Below, in pieces: positions 9,425 to 17,063 of a DNA stretch of 64,000 bases. A program made the position numbers and the translations under genes. Source of the DNA: Streptomyces spirodelae. Its GTDB lineage: Bacteria; Actinomycetota; Actinomycetes; Streptomycetales; Streptomycetaceae. The stretch's first letter is position 1, and each line of letters opens with the position of its first letter. Location: positions 124,001-188,000 of the forward strand of contig NZ_JAFFZN010000009.1 in assembly GCF_017676385.1 (NCBI RefSeq), written 5' to 3'. Under the pieces are notes generated by a model. It was not told the origin of the DNA. It saw only the letters and a program-made list of their open reading frames with translations, and did no database searches.

Positions 9425-9558
9425 CGCCTGTGTACCCCGAAGGGGGGAGCGCCCCGAAGGGGCGGCCGGGGGACTGCTCCCCCAGACTTCGTCCGCGGGA
9501 GGTGCCCCCACAGCCACAACGGACCCGCAGTCCGCGACGGGCGGCAAGGGGCACCCCC
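9425..9558. repeat. Dispersed intergenic repeat and hairpins between convergent genes
   Basis: The gap between the GH31 gene and the oppositely oriented oxidoreductase gene holds several GC hairpins (for example GCGCCCC-GAA-GGGGC near 9450). It also holds, in reverse orientation, the CGGACCCGCAGTCCGCGAC block associated with the same dispersed repeat family seen at 2390. It probably serves as a bidirectional terminator for the convergent pair. Confidence 0.5.
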
Positions 9559-10893
9559 TCACCGCCCGGCTCTCACCTCGCGGGGCACCGGCTCGGCGGC
9601 AGCCGCCCGCGGCACCCCCACCCGGGCGGGCTGCTGCCGCGCAGGCTGGGCCACCCCGGCACTCCGGGCCGTCACATGCCGAAGGACCCCCGCAACCAGG
9701 CGCGGCGCCGTGATCCCGGCGCCGTGCACGAAGCGCATCACCGGGCCGAACGACGGCGCGGCCAGCAGCCCGGCGAAGAACAGCCCCGGGTGCGAGGACT
9801 CGAAGTCCTGCCCCAGCCAGGGCGCCCCGCTGTTGCCGACCCGGCGCAGAGTCTCCCGCAAGGTGGAGTCCAGCAGGCCGAGCCGGAACAGGTCGGGAAC
9901 GAAACCGGTCGCGGCCACCACATGGCCGGTCTCCAGCGTCCGTGCCGTGCCGTCCGAGCCCTTCAGCCACAGCCGCACCCCTCCGCCGGGGCCGTCGCCG
10001 ACCCGTCCGAGTCCGCCGCCGGTGCGGTCGGCCGCGGTGATGGTGTGGCCCAGCAGCGTCGGCACGGCCGGCTCGAACCGTTCGCGCAGCCACCAGGCGC
10101 CCGCCGGGCCGGGGGCGTGCTGGGTGAGGTGCAGCCGTACGGAAGGCGGCAACCGACGTACGGCGCCGGGCCGCCGCGACCACACCCAGGCCGGCCAGCC
10201 GGCGCCCAGCGCGCTGTGCGGGTCGAACAGCGTGGCGATCCGGTTGCGCTCCAGGGGCTTGGGCGGCGCGTCCCAGCGCAGCCGGGGCGCGCGGGTCACC
10301 AGCCGGGGCTCCGCGCCGTGCTCGGCCAGCAGCGCCGCTGTCTCCAGCGCCGACTGCCCGGCGCCGATCACCGTGACGTCCTCGCCCCGGAACCGGCTCA
10401 GGTCGCGGTGGTGGCTGCTGTGCGAGACGAGTTCGCGGGGGAGGCCGCGCAGCGGGGCCGGCCGGTGTGCGAAGGGCGGTGCGCCGATGGCCAGCGCGAC
10501 GGTCCGGGTCGTGAGCTGTTCGCCCTCCGCCGTCCCGATCCGGAAACCGGACGGGTGCGGGACGATCCGGGTGACGGTCAGCTCCTCGGCCGGGGGCGCC
10601 GCGTGTCTGCCGAACCAGGTGCCGTACTCGGTGAAGGTCTCCAGCGGCAGCGGACGGCCGTGCTCGGCCTCGACACCGCGGTCGGCGCAGTAGGCGGTGA
10701 GGGTGTGGGCGCCCTCCGGGTCGGAGAGGGCGGAGGCGCTCGGCTCGGACTTGAGGAGCATCCCACGTGGCATGTGGTCGCGCCAGGAGGCCATCGGCCT
10801 GCCGAGCACCCGCAAGCGCAGACCCGCCGCCGCGGCGTGCGAGGCGATGGACAGTCCGTAGGGGCCGGCTCCCACCACTACCAGGTCGTACAT
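9559..10893 (-). CDS. FAD-dependent monooxygenase-like oxidoreductase
   Basis: A 444-residue flavoprotein of the flavin monooxygenase / lysine-ornithine N-monooxygenase-like superfamily. It begins with a dinucleotide fold for FAD (VVVGAGPYGLS), has a second Rossmann motif for NADPH (VIGAGQSALE, mid-protein) and an ATGFVPD motif typical of these enzymes near the end. The ATG at 10893 is preferred because GAGAGGGAA lies just upstream; the open frame continues further upstream without a plausible start. The C-terminal 30 residues are Ala/Arg/Pro-rich. It lies downstream of the acyltransferase gene on the same strand, separated by 74 bases. The substrate is not evident. Confidence 0.85.
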   Translation of the reverse strand: MYDLVVVGAGPYGLSIASHAAAAGLRLRVLGRPMASWRDHMPRGMLLKSEPSASALSDPEGAHTLTAYCADRGVEAEHGRPLPLETFTEYGTWFGRHAAPPAEELTVTRIVPHPSGFRIGTAEGEQLTTRTVALAIGAPPFAHRPAPLRGLPRELVSHSSHHRDLSRFRGEDVTVIGAGQSALETAALLAEHGAEPRLVTRAPRLRWDAPPKPLERNRIATLFDPHSALGAGWPAWVWSRRPGAVRRLPPSVRLHLTQHAPGPAGAWWLRERFEPAVPTLLGHTITAADRTGGGLGRVGDGPGGGVRLWLKGSDGTARTLETGHVVAATGFVPDLFRLGLLDSTLRETLRRVGNSGAPWLGQDFESSHPGLFFAGLLAAPSFGPVMRFVHGAGITAPRLVAGVLRHVTARSAGVAQPARQQPARVGVPRAAAAEPVPREVRAGR

Positions 10894-10967
10894 GGGTTCC
10901 CTCTCTCTGCGTGCTGTGACGGTTCGTGGTGTCGTGGCACCTCTCATGCCGGAGAGCCGCCGGTCCG

Positions 10968-12176
10968 TCACCGACGGCCCAGCGGAGCGTGGACGGCCGC
11001 GGCCCCCGGACACTTGCGCAGGGCACCCACCACCGACTCGCGGGCCGCCACCTGGGCGGCGAGCAACGCGAGGGCCGGGGCCAGCTCCCTGCGGGCCAGC
11101 AGATAGCGCCGGTTGGCGGCGGTCACCGGGCGCCAGCGCAGCTTGTACGGTTCGGTGCCGCGCAGCAGGCTCAGCGTGCCCCGCCCGGTGGTGGCCGCGT
11201 AGCGCGCGTCGTGCCGCAGCAGCAGCGCGGGGATGTCCACCCGCTCCTCGCGCAGCCGTGGCTCGGCACCGTGCAGATATCCGCACACCAGGTCCTGCGA
11301 GGTGAAGGCGGTGCGGCAGGCGATCACCCGGCCGCCGATCCGGTACTCGGCCACGGCCGCGTCCCCGTCGGCCACCAGGGCGGTCGTGGCCCGCACCAGG
11401 TGGGCCCCGAAACGGGTCCGCAGATGCTCGGGCGTGAGCCCTCTACCGCGCCACTGCCGCTGGTGCAGCCGCAGCATGGTGCGTACCGCTTCGGGGACGC
11501 GCTCGCCCGTCACGTCGCACGCCTCGATGCCGAGTTCGTCGATACGGTGCAGCTCGCGTCCGGTGTGCTCGGCGTCGGCCGGTGTCAGCCGGGCCAGCAG
11601 CTCCGCCATGGGGATGCCGGGCAGTTCGAGACAGACCGAGTCGGCCAGACATCTGCTGACGCCGGGCCAGGCGGCGTACAGCCGTTCGGCGGCACCGCCC
11701 GGGCGCACCTCCCGCAGATCCAGTACGGCGCCGCGGAAGGCCGTATGGAGAGCCCGCGCCAGCGCTCCGGCGGCGCGCGGACAGTTGTCGTCCAGCAGTA
11801 CGTCCTGATAGTCGGAGACGCTGCCGCCGAGGGTGACCAGCACGGGCAGCGGCCGGTGTACGAGCATCAGCGGGGCTGCGGCAACCAGCCGGCCGTTCTC
11901 CCGGACCAGCACCACGCGCAGCCTGCCGCGGCGCCCGTAGGACCGCCACCAGGACCACAGCCAGGCGTGGCTCTGGAACGGGGTCGCCGAACGGTTGCGG
12001 GAGCGCAGCGCGTCCCAGTCGGCGGCCAGCCCGGCGAACTGTCCCTCCGACCTGCACAGTGCCGCCGTCAGTCGGACGGGCGGCTGCCCGGAGGCGTCAC
12101 CTCGTCCGCCGCGCCACGGCGACAGCACGGGACCGGCCAGTCTGCGCCGGGTGGACGGCGGCAGCGAGGACGTCAT
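10968..12176 (-). CDS. GNAT-fold acyltransferase, BioF2/CelD type
   Basis: A 402-residue protein of the GNAT-related Acetyltransf_6 (BioF2-like) family. Visible features are the N-terminal ADWDALRSRN segment, FQSHAWLWSWW, and a C-terminal YAATTGRGTLSLLRGTEPYKLRWRP block, all usual for the family. Members transfer acyl or aminoacyl groups onto polysaccharides or peptidoglycan-like acceptors, but the substrate here is unknown. The ATG at 12176 has a GGAGGG ribosome site six bases upstream and overlaps (ATGA) the stop of a 45-codon ORF. An in-frame GTG five codons earlier is less likely. It is followed by the flavin monooxygenase gene. Confidence 0.85.
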   Translation of the reverse strand: MTSSLPPSTRRRLAGPVLSPWRGGRGDASGQPPVRLTAALCRSEGQFAGLAADWDALRSRNRSATPFQSHAWLWSWWRSYGRRGRLRVVLVRENGRLVAAAPLMLVHRPLPVLVTLGGSVSDYQDVLLDDNCPRAAGALARALHTAFRGAVLDLREVRPGGAAERLYAAWPGVSRCLADSVCLELPGIPMAELLARLTPADAEHTGRELHRIDELGIEACDVTGERVPEAVRTMLRLHQRQWRGRGLTPEHLRTRFGAHLVRATTALVADGDAAVAEYRIGGRVIACRTAFTSQDLVCGYLHGAEPRLREERVDIPALLLRHDARYAATTGRGTLSLLRGTEPYKLRWRPVTAANRRYLLARRELAPALALLAAQVAARESVVGALRKCPGAAAVHAPLGRR

Positions 12177-12310
12177 CGGGCACCCTCCCACCGCACGGCC
12201 GGTTTCTCCGCCGGACAGGTCAGGGCTCGGGCCAGGTGCTGCAGGACGGTCATCAGCGCCCGCGGCTCGCTGCCGAACGGTGCGGTGCGCTGTGCCGGCG
12301 ATTCAGGCAT
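12173..12310 (-). CDS. Small 45-residue ORF coupled to the acyltransferase gene
   Basis: An ORF starting with ATG at 12310 behind a good GGAG site (GGCGGAGTCGTCC before the ATG) and ending in a TGA that overlaps the acyltransferase ATG as ATGA. It encodes 45 residues starting MPESPAQRTAPF with a central amphipathic stretch (ALMTVLQHLARAL) and one Cys. I recognise no family. It may be a real small protein or a leader whose translation couples to the acyltransferase. The ribosome site and exact ATGA junction argue that it is translated. Confidence 0.5.
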   Translation of the reverse strand: MPESPAQRTAPFGSEPRALMTVLQHLARALTCPAEKPAVRWEGAR

Positions 12311-12330
12311 GGACGACTCCGCCTCCCGGG

Positions 12331-12423
12331 ATGAAGCAGAGTGACCTTGACAAAATCCGACTGTCGAACCTGAGCGGCGCGCCGGTTGTCATTCCGGTTT
12401 TCACCGACTGGTGGCACGCCTGA
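12331..12423 (+). CDS. Possible orphan short peptide ORF (30 residues)
   Basis: A + strand ATG-to-TGA frame of 30 codons, antisense to the upstream region of the small minus-strand ORF. The peptide begins MKQSDLDKIRLSNLSG and ends in an aromatic tail FTDWWHA, a leader/core-like arrangement seen in some ribosomal peptides. The base composition is less GC-rich than the flanks. Against it: no convincing ribosome site precedes the ATG, and no modifying enzyme for it is obvious. I list it only as a candidate; it may be non-coding promoter sequence of the opposite strand. Confidence 0.2.
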   Translation: MKQSDLDKIRLSNLSGAPVVIPVFTDWWHA

Positions 12424-12498
12424 CGGGTGCGGTCAGGCGAGCCGCGCCCGGGCGACGGCTCGGCACCTCCGCCGCCCGGTGCACGTAGCGTCCCTCGC

Positions 12499-14172
12499 CT
12501 ACTTCCCCCGACGGCCGAAGCGCAGCGCCCTGGCCAGCACGTCCAGCGCCTCGTCGGCCCAGCCGATGGCGTGCAGGCCCGAGGTGACATTGGCGGGCGG
12601 GCGGTTGATGAGGGTGTCGCGGCGCATCAGCCGGGTGAAGTTCACCCGCACGGGACCGGTGCGCGGCTGTCCGCCGTACGGCGTGCGGAACTCCACGCCG
12701 GCTCGCCGCATCACCTCGATCAGCTCCTGGGCGAGGATGCCGTAGGCCACCGTCGTGGGGTGGACACCGTCCAGCGAGAACAGCCCGCCGTCGCTGCGCC
12801 GGTCACCGTCGCTCAGCAGGAAACGCGAGTTGGGCACCGGTTCGAGGCCCGCCAGCTCGCGGGGGAGCGGATAGGGCGTCCACCAGCGCGGCCGCGCCTC
12901 CTCGTCCTCGTAGTAGCGGCGGCAGGCCAGCCGGTCCAGCAGCCCGGCGGTGTCCAGCAGATACCAGTCACGCCCGCCGCGCCGCGCCTCGCGCACCACC
13001 TCGGCCATCGCGTCGTTGTACTGGTCGATCGCCTCGTCCACCGCGCGGGCCTGCTCCCCGGTCAGATGCGGGTCGCACTCCGGATCGAAGGCGCTGTCGG
13101 TGATCCAGGGACGGGTGTAGTACGGGAAGTAGCGGGAGCCCGGCTCGGCCTTGCCGCGCACACCGCGTGCGATCGGGGCGATGGTGACATGCGGAACGGT
13201 GCACCAGATCACGTGCCGCGCCCTGATCCGCCCTACCGCGTCGGCCAGTTGCCGCAGCTCCGCAGCGAAGTGCTCGGGCCGCCAGACCGTGAACCGCGCC
13301 TTGGTCCGCAGGTCGTCGTAGCCCTCGCCGCTCCAGACGACCTTCAGCTCGACGACGGAGGAGAGCGCGTTGTTGGCGCCCAGGAAGACGATCAGCGTCT
13401 CGATGCCGTGGTCCGGGTCGGCCTCCCGCTCGCCGTCCTCGGTCGCCTCGCCGTGCCGACTGCCGCCGGTCTGCTCGCCCAGCTCGGCGGCCGCCGTCAC
13501 CTGGGTGAGCGCCCCGGCGGCCGGTGGCCGGGTGGGGAGCGTGCGCAGCGCGGCGCGCTCTCCCGGGTTGCCCACCACCTGGAGCACCAGGTCGTCGCTG
13601 GGGGTGCCGATCATCTTGCGGCACACGTCCGCCGACTTGTCCAGCGCGTCCCGCAGGTCCCAGCCGAAGACGGCCAGGTTGTGATTGATGGCGGTGTTCG
13701 AGACCGGGGCGCACCCCGCGCCGCGCTCCCAGTAGTCCTCCACCTTGTCCATGAAGCGGCGCGCCCTGAACAGCGCCGAGGGCGTGTCCCACCAGTCGAT
13801 GGCCGGGCCGCAGTGGTCCTCGATGTCGCGCAGCAGCATCTCCAGATTGAGCGGGAGCCCGCCGCAGCCGTCGAAGGAGGGGTGGCGGAAGTGCTCGGCC
13901 CAACCCAGCTCGTGCGCGATGATCGCCGGGTACGACAGCTCCGTTTGGAAGGCGGCGCAGCTCTGGAAGCCCTGGGTGAGGGAGTCCCCGATGGCCACCA
14001 GCCGGTTGCGTGGTTCGCCGCGCCAGGAGGTGGTCACGGGGATGCCCAGAGTGGGGTCGGTGTAGGGCGCCCCCGGTTCGGCGCGGCCCGAGGCGGTCGC
14101 CGCTGCCGCGGCTGGGGACGGTGCCGCGGCGGGGGTCGGTCCGGGTGCAGAGGGGGGTTCCGGTGCCGTCAT
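12499..14172 (-). CDS. Large SGNH/GDSL-family hydrolase
   Basis: A 557-residue SGNH-fold esterase/lipase. Block I with the nucleophile serine is AIGDSLTQGF, block III is FLGANNAL and block V with the catalytic Asp-His is DGVHPT. It is much longer than typical GDSL enzymes (200-300 residues) because of large insertions between blocks, including a charged linker (GGSRHGEATEDGEREADPDH). No signal peptide is seen; the N-terminus is Ala/Pro-rich and disordered. The ATG at 14172 is chosen over a GTG 48 bases upstream. The gene is transcribed away from the LuxR-type regulator, and the two share the 428-base gap to the right. The ester substrate is unknown. Confidence 0.85.
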   Translation of the reverse strand: MTAPEPPSAPGPTPAAAPSPAAAAATASGRAEPGAPYTDPTLGIPVTTSWRGEPRNRLVAIGDSLTQGFQSCAAFQTELSYPAIIAHELGWAEHFRHPSFDGCGGLPLNLEMLLRDIEDHCGPAIDWWDTPSALFRARRFMDKVEDYWERGAGCAPVSNTAINHNLAVFGWDLRDALDKSADVCRKMIGTPSDDLVLQVVGNPGERAALRTLPTRPPAAGALTQVTAAAELGEQTGGSRHGEATEDGEREADPDHGIETLIVFLGANNALSSVVELKVVWSGEGYDDLRTKARFTVWRPEHFAAELRQLADAVGRIRARHVIWCTVPHVTIAPIARGVRGKAEPGSRYFPYYTRPWITDSAFDPECDPHLTGEQARAVDEAIDQYNDAMAEVVREARRGGRDWYLLDTAGLLDRLACRRYYEDEEARPRWWTPYPLPRELAGLEPVPNSRFLLSDGDRRSDGGLFSLDGVHPTTVAYGILAQELIEVMRRAGVEFRTPYGGQPRTGPVRVNFTRLMRRDTLINRPPANVTSGLHAIGWADEALDVLARALRFGRRGK

Positions 14173-14600
14173 GTCACGCCCCGATCTGCCGCTGCCGGGG
14201 CTGCCGGTCTGGCTGCGCACTCCGGTGCGGCTGTGTCCGGTGAGTACGGTGTCCCACCAGCAGAGCGCGGCATTGGACGGCAGGCCAGAGGCGGAACGGC
14301 GAACTACGCGGCATCTACGTACGGTCTACGTCAACTGAGCCTGTACTGTGGCCGGTTGGAGGCCGGGGTGGCGGAGCCCGGGCCGTTCCGGAATGGGAGG
14401 CCGGGAGCGGGCCTGGAGTGGAGTTGGCCGTGGCGCGGTGCGGCACCAGGCGTCACAATGACGGTGCGGAACACCAGCGGTCGCTCGAGTCAACTCGCTT
14501 CCCTGGGGCCCGACTCTGCGGGATCATCGCTCGCGGCAGTGAGGACTAGACCACTACCGCGCGTCCGCGAAGTGGCCTTACACGGGGATTGGGTGAACGC
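14173..14600. promoter_or_regulatory. Divergent intergenic region with three 11-bp-pitch heptamer repeats
   Basis: This 428-base gap separates the minus-strand SGNH gene from the plus-strand LuxR gene. At 14303-14331 it holds ACTACGC-GGCA-TCTACGT-ACGG-TCTACGT: three direct heptamers with 4-base spacers (two identical, the first matching at five of seven positions). An 11-bp pitch is the layout of SARP-type and PhoP-type activator sites. A possible -10 element TACTGT lies at 14344-14349, 12 bases after the last heptamer, pointing toward the regulator and biosynthetic genes. No protein gene is seen in the gap. Confidence 0.5.
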
Positions 14601-15281
14601 ATGACCGAGATCAAGGAACAGCCGGACACCAGCGGTCGCACCGGGACCCGGCTGGCCGTCGCAGTCCATGTCGAGGCGGAACTCCTCAGATTCGGGCTCC
14701 AGGCAATGCTGCCGGGCCTGGCGGCCGTCGAGCGTGCCGAAACGTTCACCCACCTGGGTACGCTGGAACGGGCCCTGGCCCGGGACAGATTCCACGTACT
14801 CATCCTCTCCAGCTCCAACAGCGCATCCGGCTCCCTCGGACGGCTGCGCCACACCCCGCAGGGGCTGCGCACCCTCATGCTCCTCGACCCCGTCGACGCC
14901 GAGTCCGACTCGGCGCTCGCCCGGCTTCCGGCCGACGGATACCTGCTGCGCGAGGAGCTGACCGCCGCGGCCCTGGACCGGGCGCTGCGGCAGCTCGCTG
15001 CGGACGAGATGCCGATGCCGCTGCGCCTCGGACGACAACTCCTCAGCCACGCAGGGGAGTCGGCCCCGCTGCTGCCGACCCGCCGGGTCCGGCTGACGGC
15101 CCGCGAGCACGAGGTTCTCGCACACCTGGTGGCCGGGCTCAGCAACAAGCAGATCGCCCGCCATCTGCGGATCTCCGAGCACGGGGTGAAGCGGCTGGTG
15201 AGCAGCGTGCTGCTGAAGCTCGGCGCGGCCAATCGGACGGCGGCCGTCGTCACCGCGATCAAACTGGGGCTCATCGACTGA
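14601..15281 (+). CDS. LuxR-family response-regulator-like transcription factor
   Basis: A 226-residue protein with an N-terminal receiver-like domain (LAVAVHVEAELLRFGL onward) and a C-terminal LuxR/GerE helix-turn-helix of about 60 residues (LTAREHEVLAHLVAGLSNKQIARHL...KLGAANRTAAVVTAI). The receiver looks degenerate: the position expected to carry the phosphorylated Asp reads LILSSSN, so control by phosphorylation is doubtful. No kinase gene is adjacent. It stands first in the 14601-24821 gene group and is the obvious candidate pathway regulator. The start ATG at 14601 follows a GGGTGA ribosome site. Confidence 0.88.
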   Translation: MTEIKEQPDTSGRTGTRLAVAVHVEAELLRFGLQAMLPGLAAVERAETFTHLGTLERALARDRFHVLILSSSNSASGSLGRLRHTPQGLRTLMLLDPVDAESDSALARLPADGYLLREELTAAALDRALRQLAADEMPMPLRLGRQLLSHAGESAPLLPTRRVRLTAREHEVLAHLVAGLSNKQIARHLRISEHGVKRLVSSVLLKLGAANRTAAVVTAIKLGLID

Positions 15282-15741
15282 ATCGGCGCCGCCGCTGCGG
15301 GTCCTCGGCCCCGAAGACGGGCTGCCACCACGTGGCGCCGGGCGGCCGCTGCCCGACATCGGCCTCGTCTGCCGACAGGCGTCTGCTGTCTGCTGTCTGG
15401 CATCTGCCGACCGCCGGCCCGGCCGGCGTGAACGGAACCGGGATCCGTCTCCCGGGCGGGCGCCCGACGGCCCTGCCCGGCCGTTCGGCACGCCCTGCCC
15501 GACCACCGGGGCTACCCGATCGGCTATCCCCGTCCGCACAGCTCCGGGCGGGCGGTCGTCAGGGGCTGTCGGTGGTCCGAAGCGGAGAGCAGGATGTGCC
15601 ACGCGGCTCGGCTGAGCACCAGGTGACGGCCGTCGAAGACCGCTGATCCCGCGCTCCCGCGGGGCATGCCTCGCCCGCCTTCGGCAGGGAGACGTGCCTT
15701 GCGCGTGGGACCCCGCCACCCCCGCCGAGAGGACAGCGCCG
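15282..15741. other. 460-base gap upstream of the glycosyltransferase gene
   Basis: No convincing gene. It contains a short imperfect CTGCTGT/TCTGCC microsatellite around 15368-15410 and a CCGCG-CTC-CCGCGG-like hairpin near 15650. It probably holds the promoter of the biosynthetic operon, but I cannot identify -35/-10 elements with confidence. Confidence 0.4.
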
Positions 15742-16968
15742 ATGAGCTGGAGGCACCAGGAGCCCGCCAACCTCGCGGATGCCGCCGTCAGCAGTGTGGC
15801 CCTGGTCGCCGACCCGTTCGCACAGTCGGCGGCCCCCGGCTTCTGGATCTGGTCCCGTAAGGCGCACCACGCCGTCACCGACGCGGTCTCGGCCGTCCCC
15901 GGCGAAGACATCCGCGCCCTGGCCGGGGCCGTCGGCAAGGACCCGGCCGACAGCACCGCCTGCCGCCGGCTCACCGCGCTGCTGGCCGACCGGTTCACGT
16001 ACGCGGCCGACCACCCTGGGGCCGAGCCGCGGACCGAACGCCTGGCCGCCCTCGTATGGGAGGCGGAGACCTGCTCGAGGCTGCGTATGCAGACCGGCAC
16101 CGAGCGGCCCGCCGGGCTCGGCGCGCCCGACGCGGCGCGCGTCCTGCGCACGGCGCGGCCGCCGGCCAGGCAGGAGGGCCCGGTGGACGCCGCGCTGGTC
16201 ATCCCGTTCCGCGAGCGCGGCGGGGAGGGGGACCGCACCCGCAACCTGGCAGCCGTACTGCACGCGCTCAACGACCAGAGCCACCCGCGCGACCGCTACC
16301 GGGTCGTCGTGGTGGAGGCCGACTCCAGCCCGCGCTGGGAGAGCGTGTACGCGCCCTGGTGCGACACCTACCTCTTCGCCGAGAACCACGGCCCGTTCAA
16401 CTACTCGTGGACCATCAACGCCGGGGTTGTGCACGGCGCCCGGCCCGCCGAGCTGATCTGTGTGCTGGAGGCCGACATCCTGGTCGACCACGGCTTCGTA
16501 CATCGTGCCGTCGAACGGTTCCGGGTGCCGGGCACCCAGGCGCACTGGCCGTTCGAGGACATGCTGTACCTGGACGCGGCCTCCAGTCACCAGGCCGTCA
16601 CCGAGCGCTGTCTGGAAGGGCGCCCGGAGGTGGACAGGGACGCGCTGCGCGGGGTCTTCCTGCGCCGTACGCCCGGTGCCTGCGTGTGGCTGCGCGAGAG
16701 CCTCTTCACCCGGGTCGGCGGCTACGACGAGCGCTTCACCGCCGGCTGGGGCGGTGCGGACAACGACTTCGCCTGGCGGGCCGACCTGCACGGCGGCCTC
16801 GACAGGCACCGTGACCGCATGGTCCACCTGCATCACCCGCGGGCCACCGACTGGTTCGACGCCGAAGGCGCGGGAGCCGGCGCATACGAGACGTTCCCCT
16901 GGTGCACCTGGCCGCCGGACTCCGAGATCGGCGACCTGAGCAAGTTCCACACCCGGCAGCCGCGTTGA
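15742..16968 (+). CDS. Family 2 glycosyltransferase
   Basis: A 408-residue GT-A glycosyltransferase. About 140 residues of unrecognised N-terminal sequence precede the catalytic domain (ALVIPFRERGG... at about residue 150). The metal-binding acidic motif is LEADILVDH and the acceptor/C-terminal motif is GGYDERFTAGWGGADNDFAWR, the galactosyltransferase-type (Glyco_transf_7C-like) signature. It should transfer a sugar from a nucleotide donor; donor and acceptor are unknown. The ATG at 15742 follows a GAGAGGA ribosome site. It is the first gene of the long same-strand run. Confidence 0.85.
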   Translation: MSWRHQEPANLADAAVSSVALVADPFAQSAAPGFWIWSRKAHHAVTDAVSAVPGEDIRALAGAVGKDPADSTACRRLTALLADRFTYAADHPGAEPRTERLAALVWEAETCSRLRMQTGTERPAGLGAPDAARVLRTARPPARQEGPVDAALVIPFRERGGEGDRTRNLAAVLHALNDQSHPRDRYRVVVVEADSSPRWESVYAPWCDTYLFAENHGPFNYSWTINAGVVHGARPAELICVLEADILVDHGFVHRAVERFRVPGTQAHWPFEDMLYLDAASSHQAVTERCLEGRPEVDRDALRGVFLRRTPGACVWLRESLFTRVGGYDERFTAGWGGADNDFAWRADLHGGLDRHRDRMVHLHHPRATDWFDAEGAGAGAYETFPWCTWPPDSEIGDLSKFHTRQPR

Positions 16969-17063
16969 GCGGGCCGCCATCCGCCCCAGGCAGCCCGCGC
17001 CGAAGGCGGCGGGCCCCGGGGGCGCCGAGCACGAGAACCCTCGAGAAACAGGGGAAGACACCC

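Noticed and set aside
15368..15410. CTGCTGT/TCTGCC microsatellite-like stretch
   Set aside because: Short and imperfect, outside any gene, and without a clear regulatory pattern.
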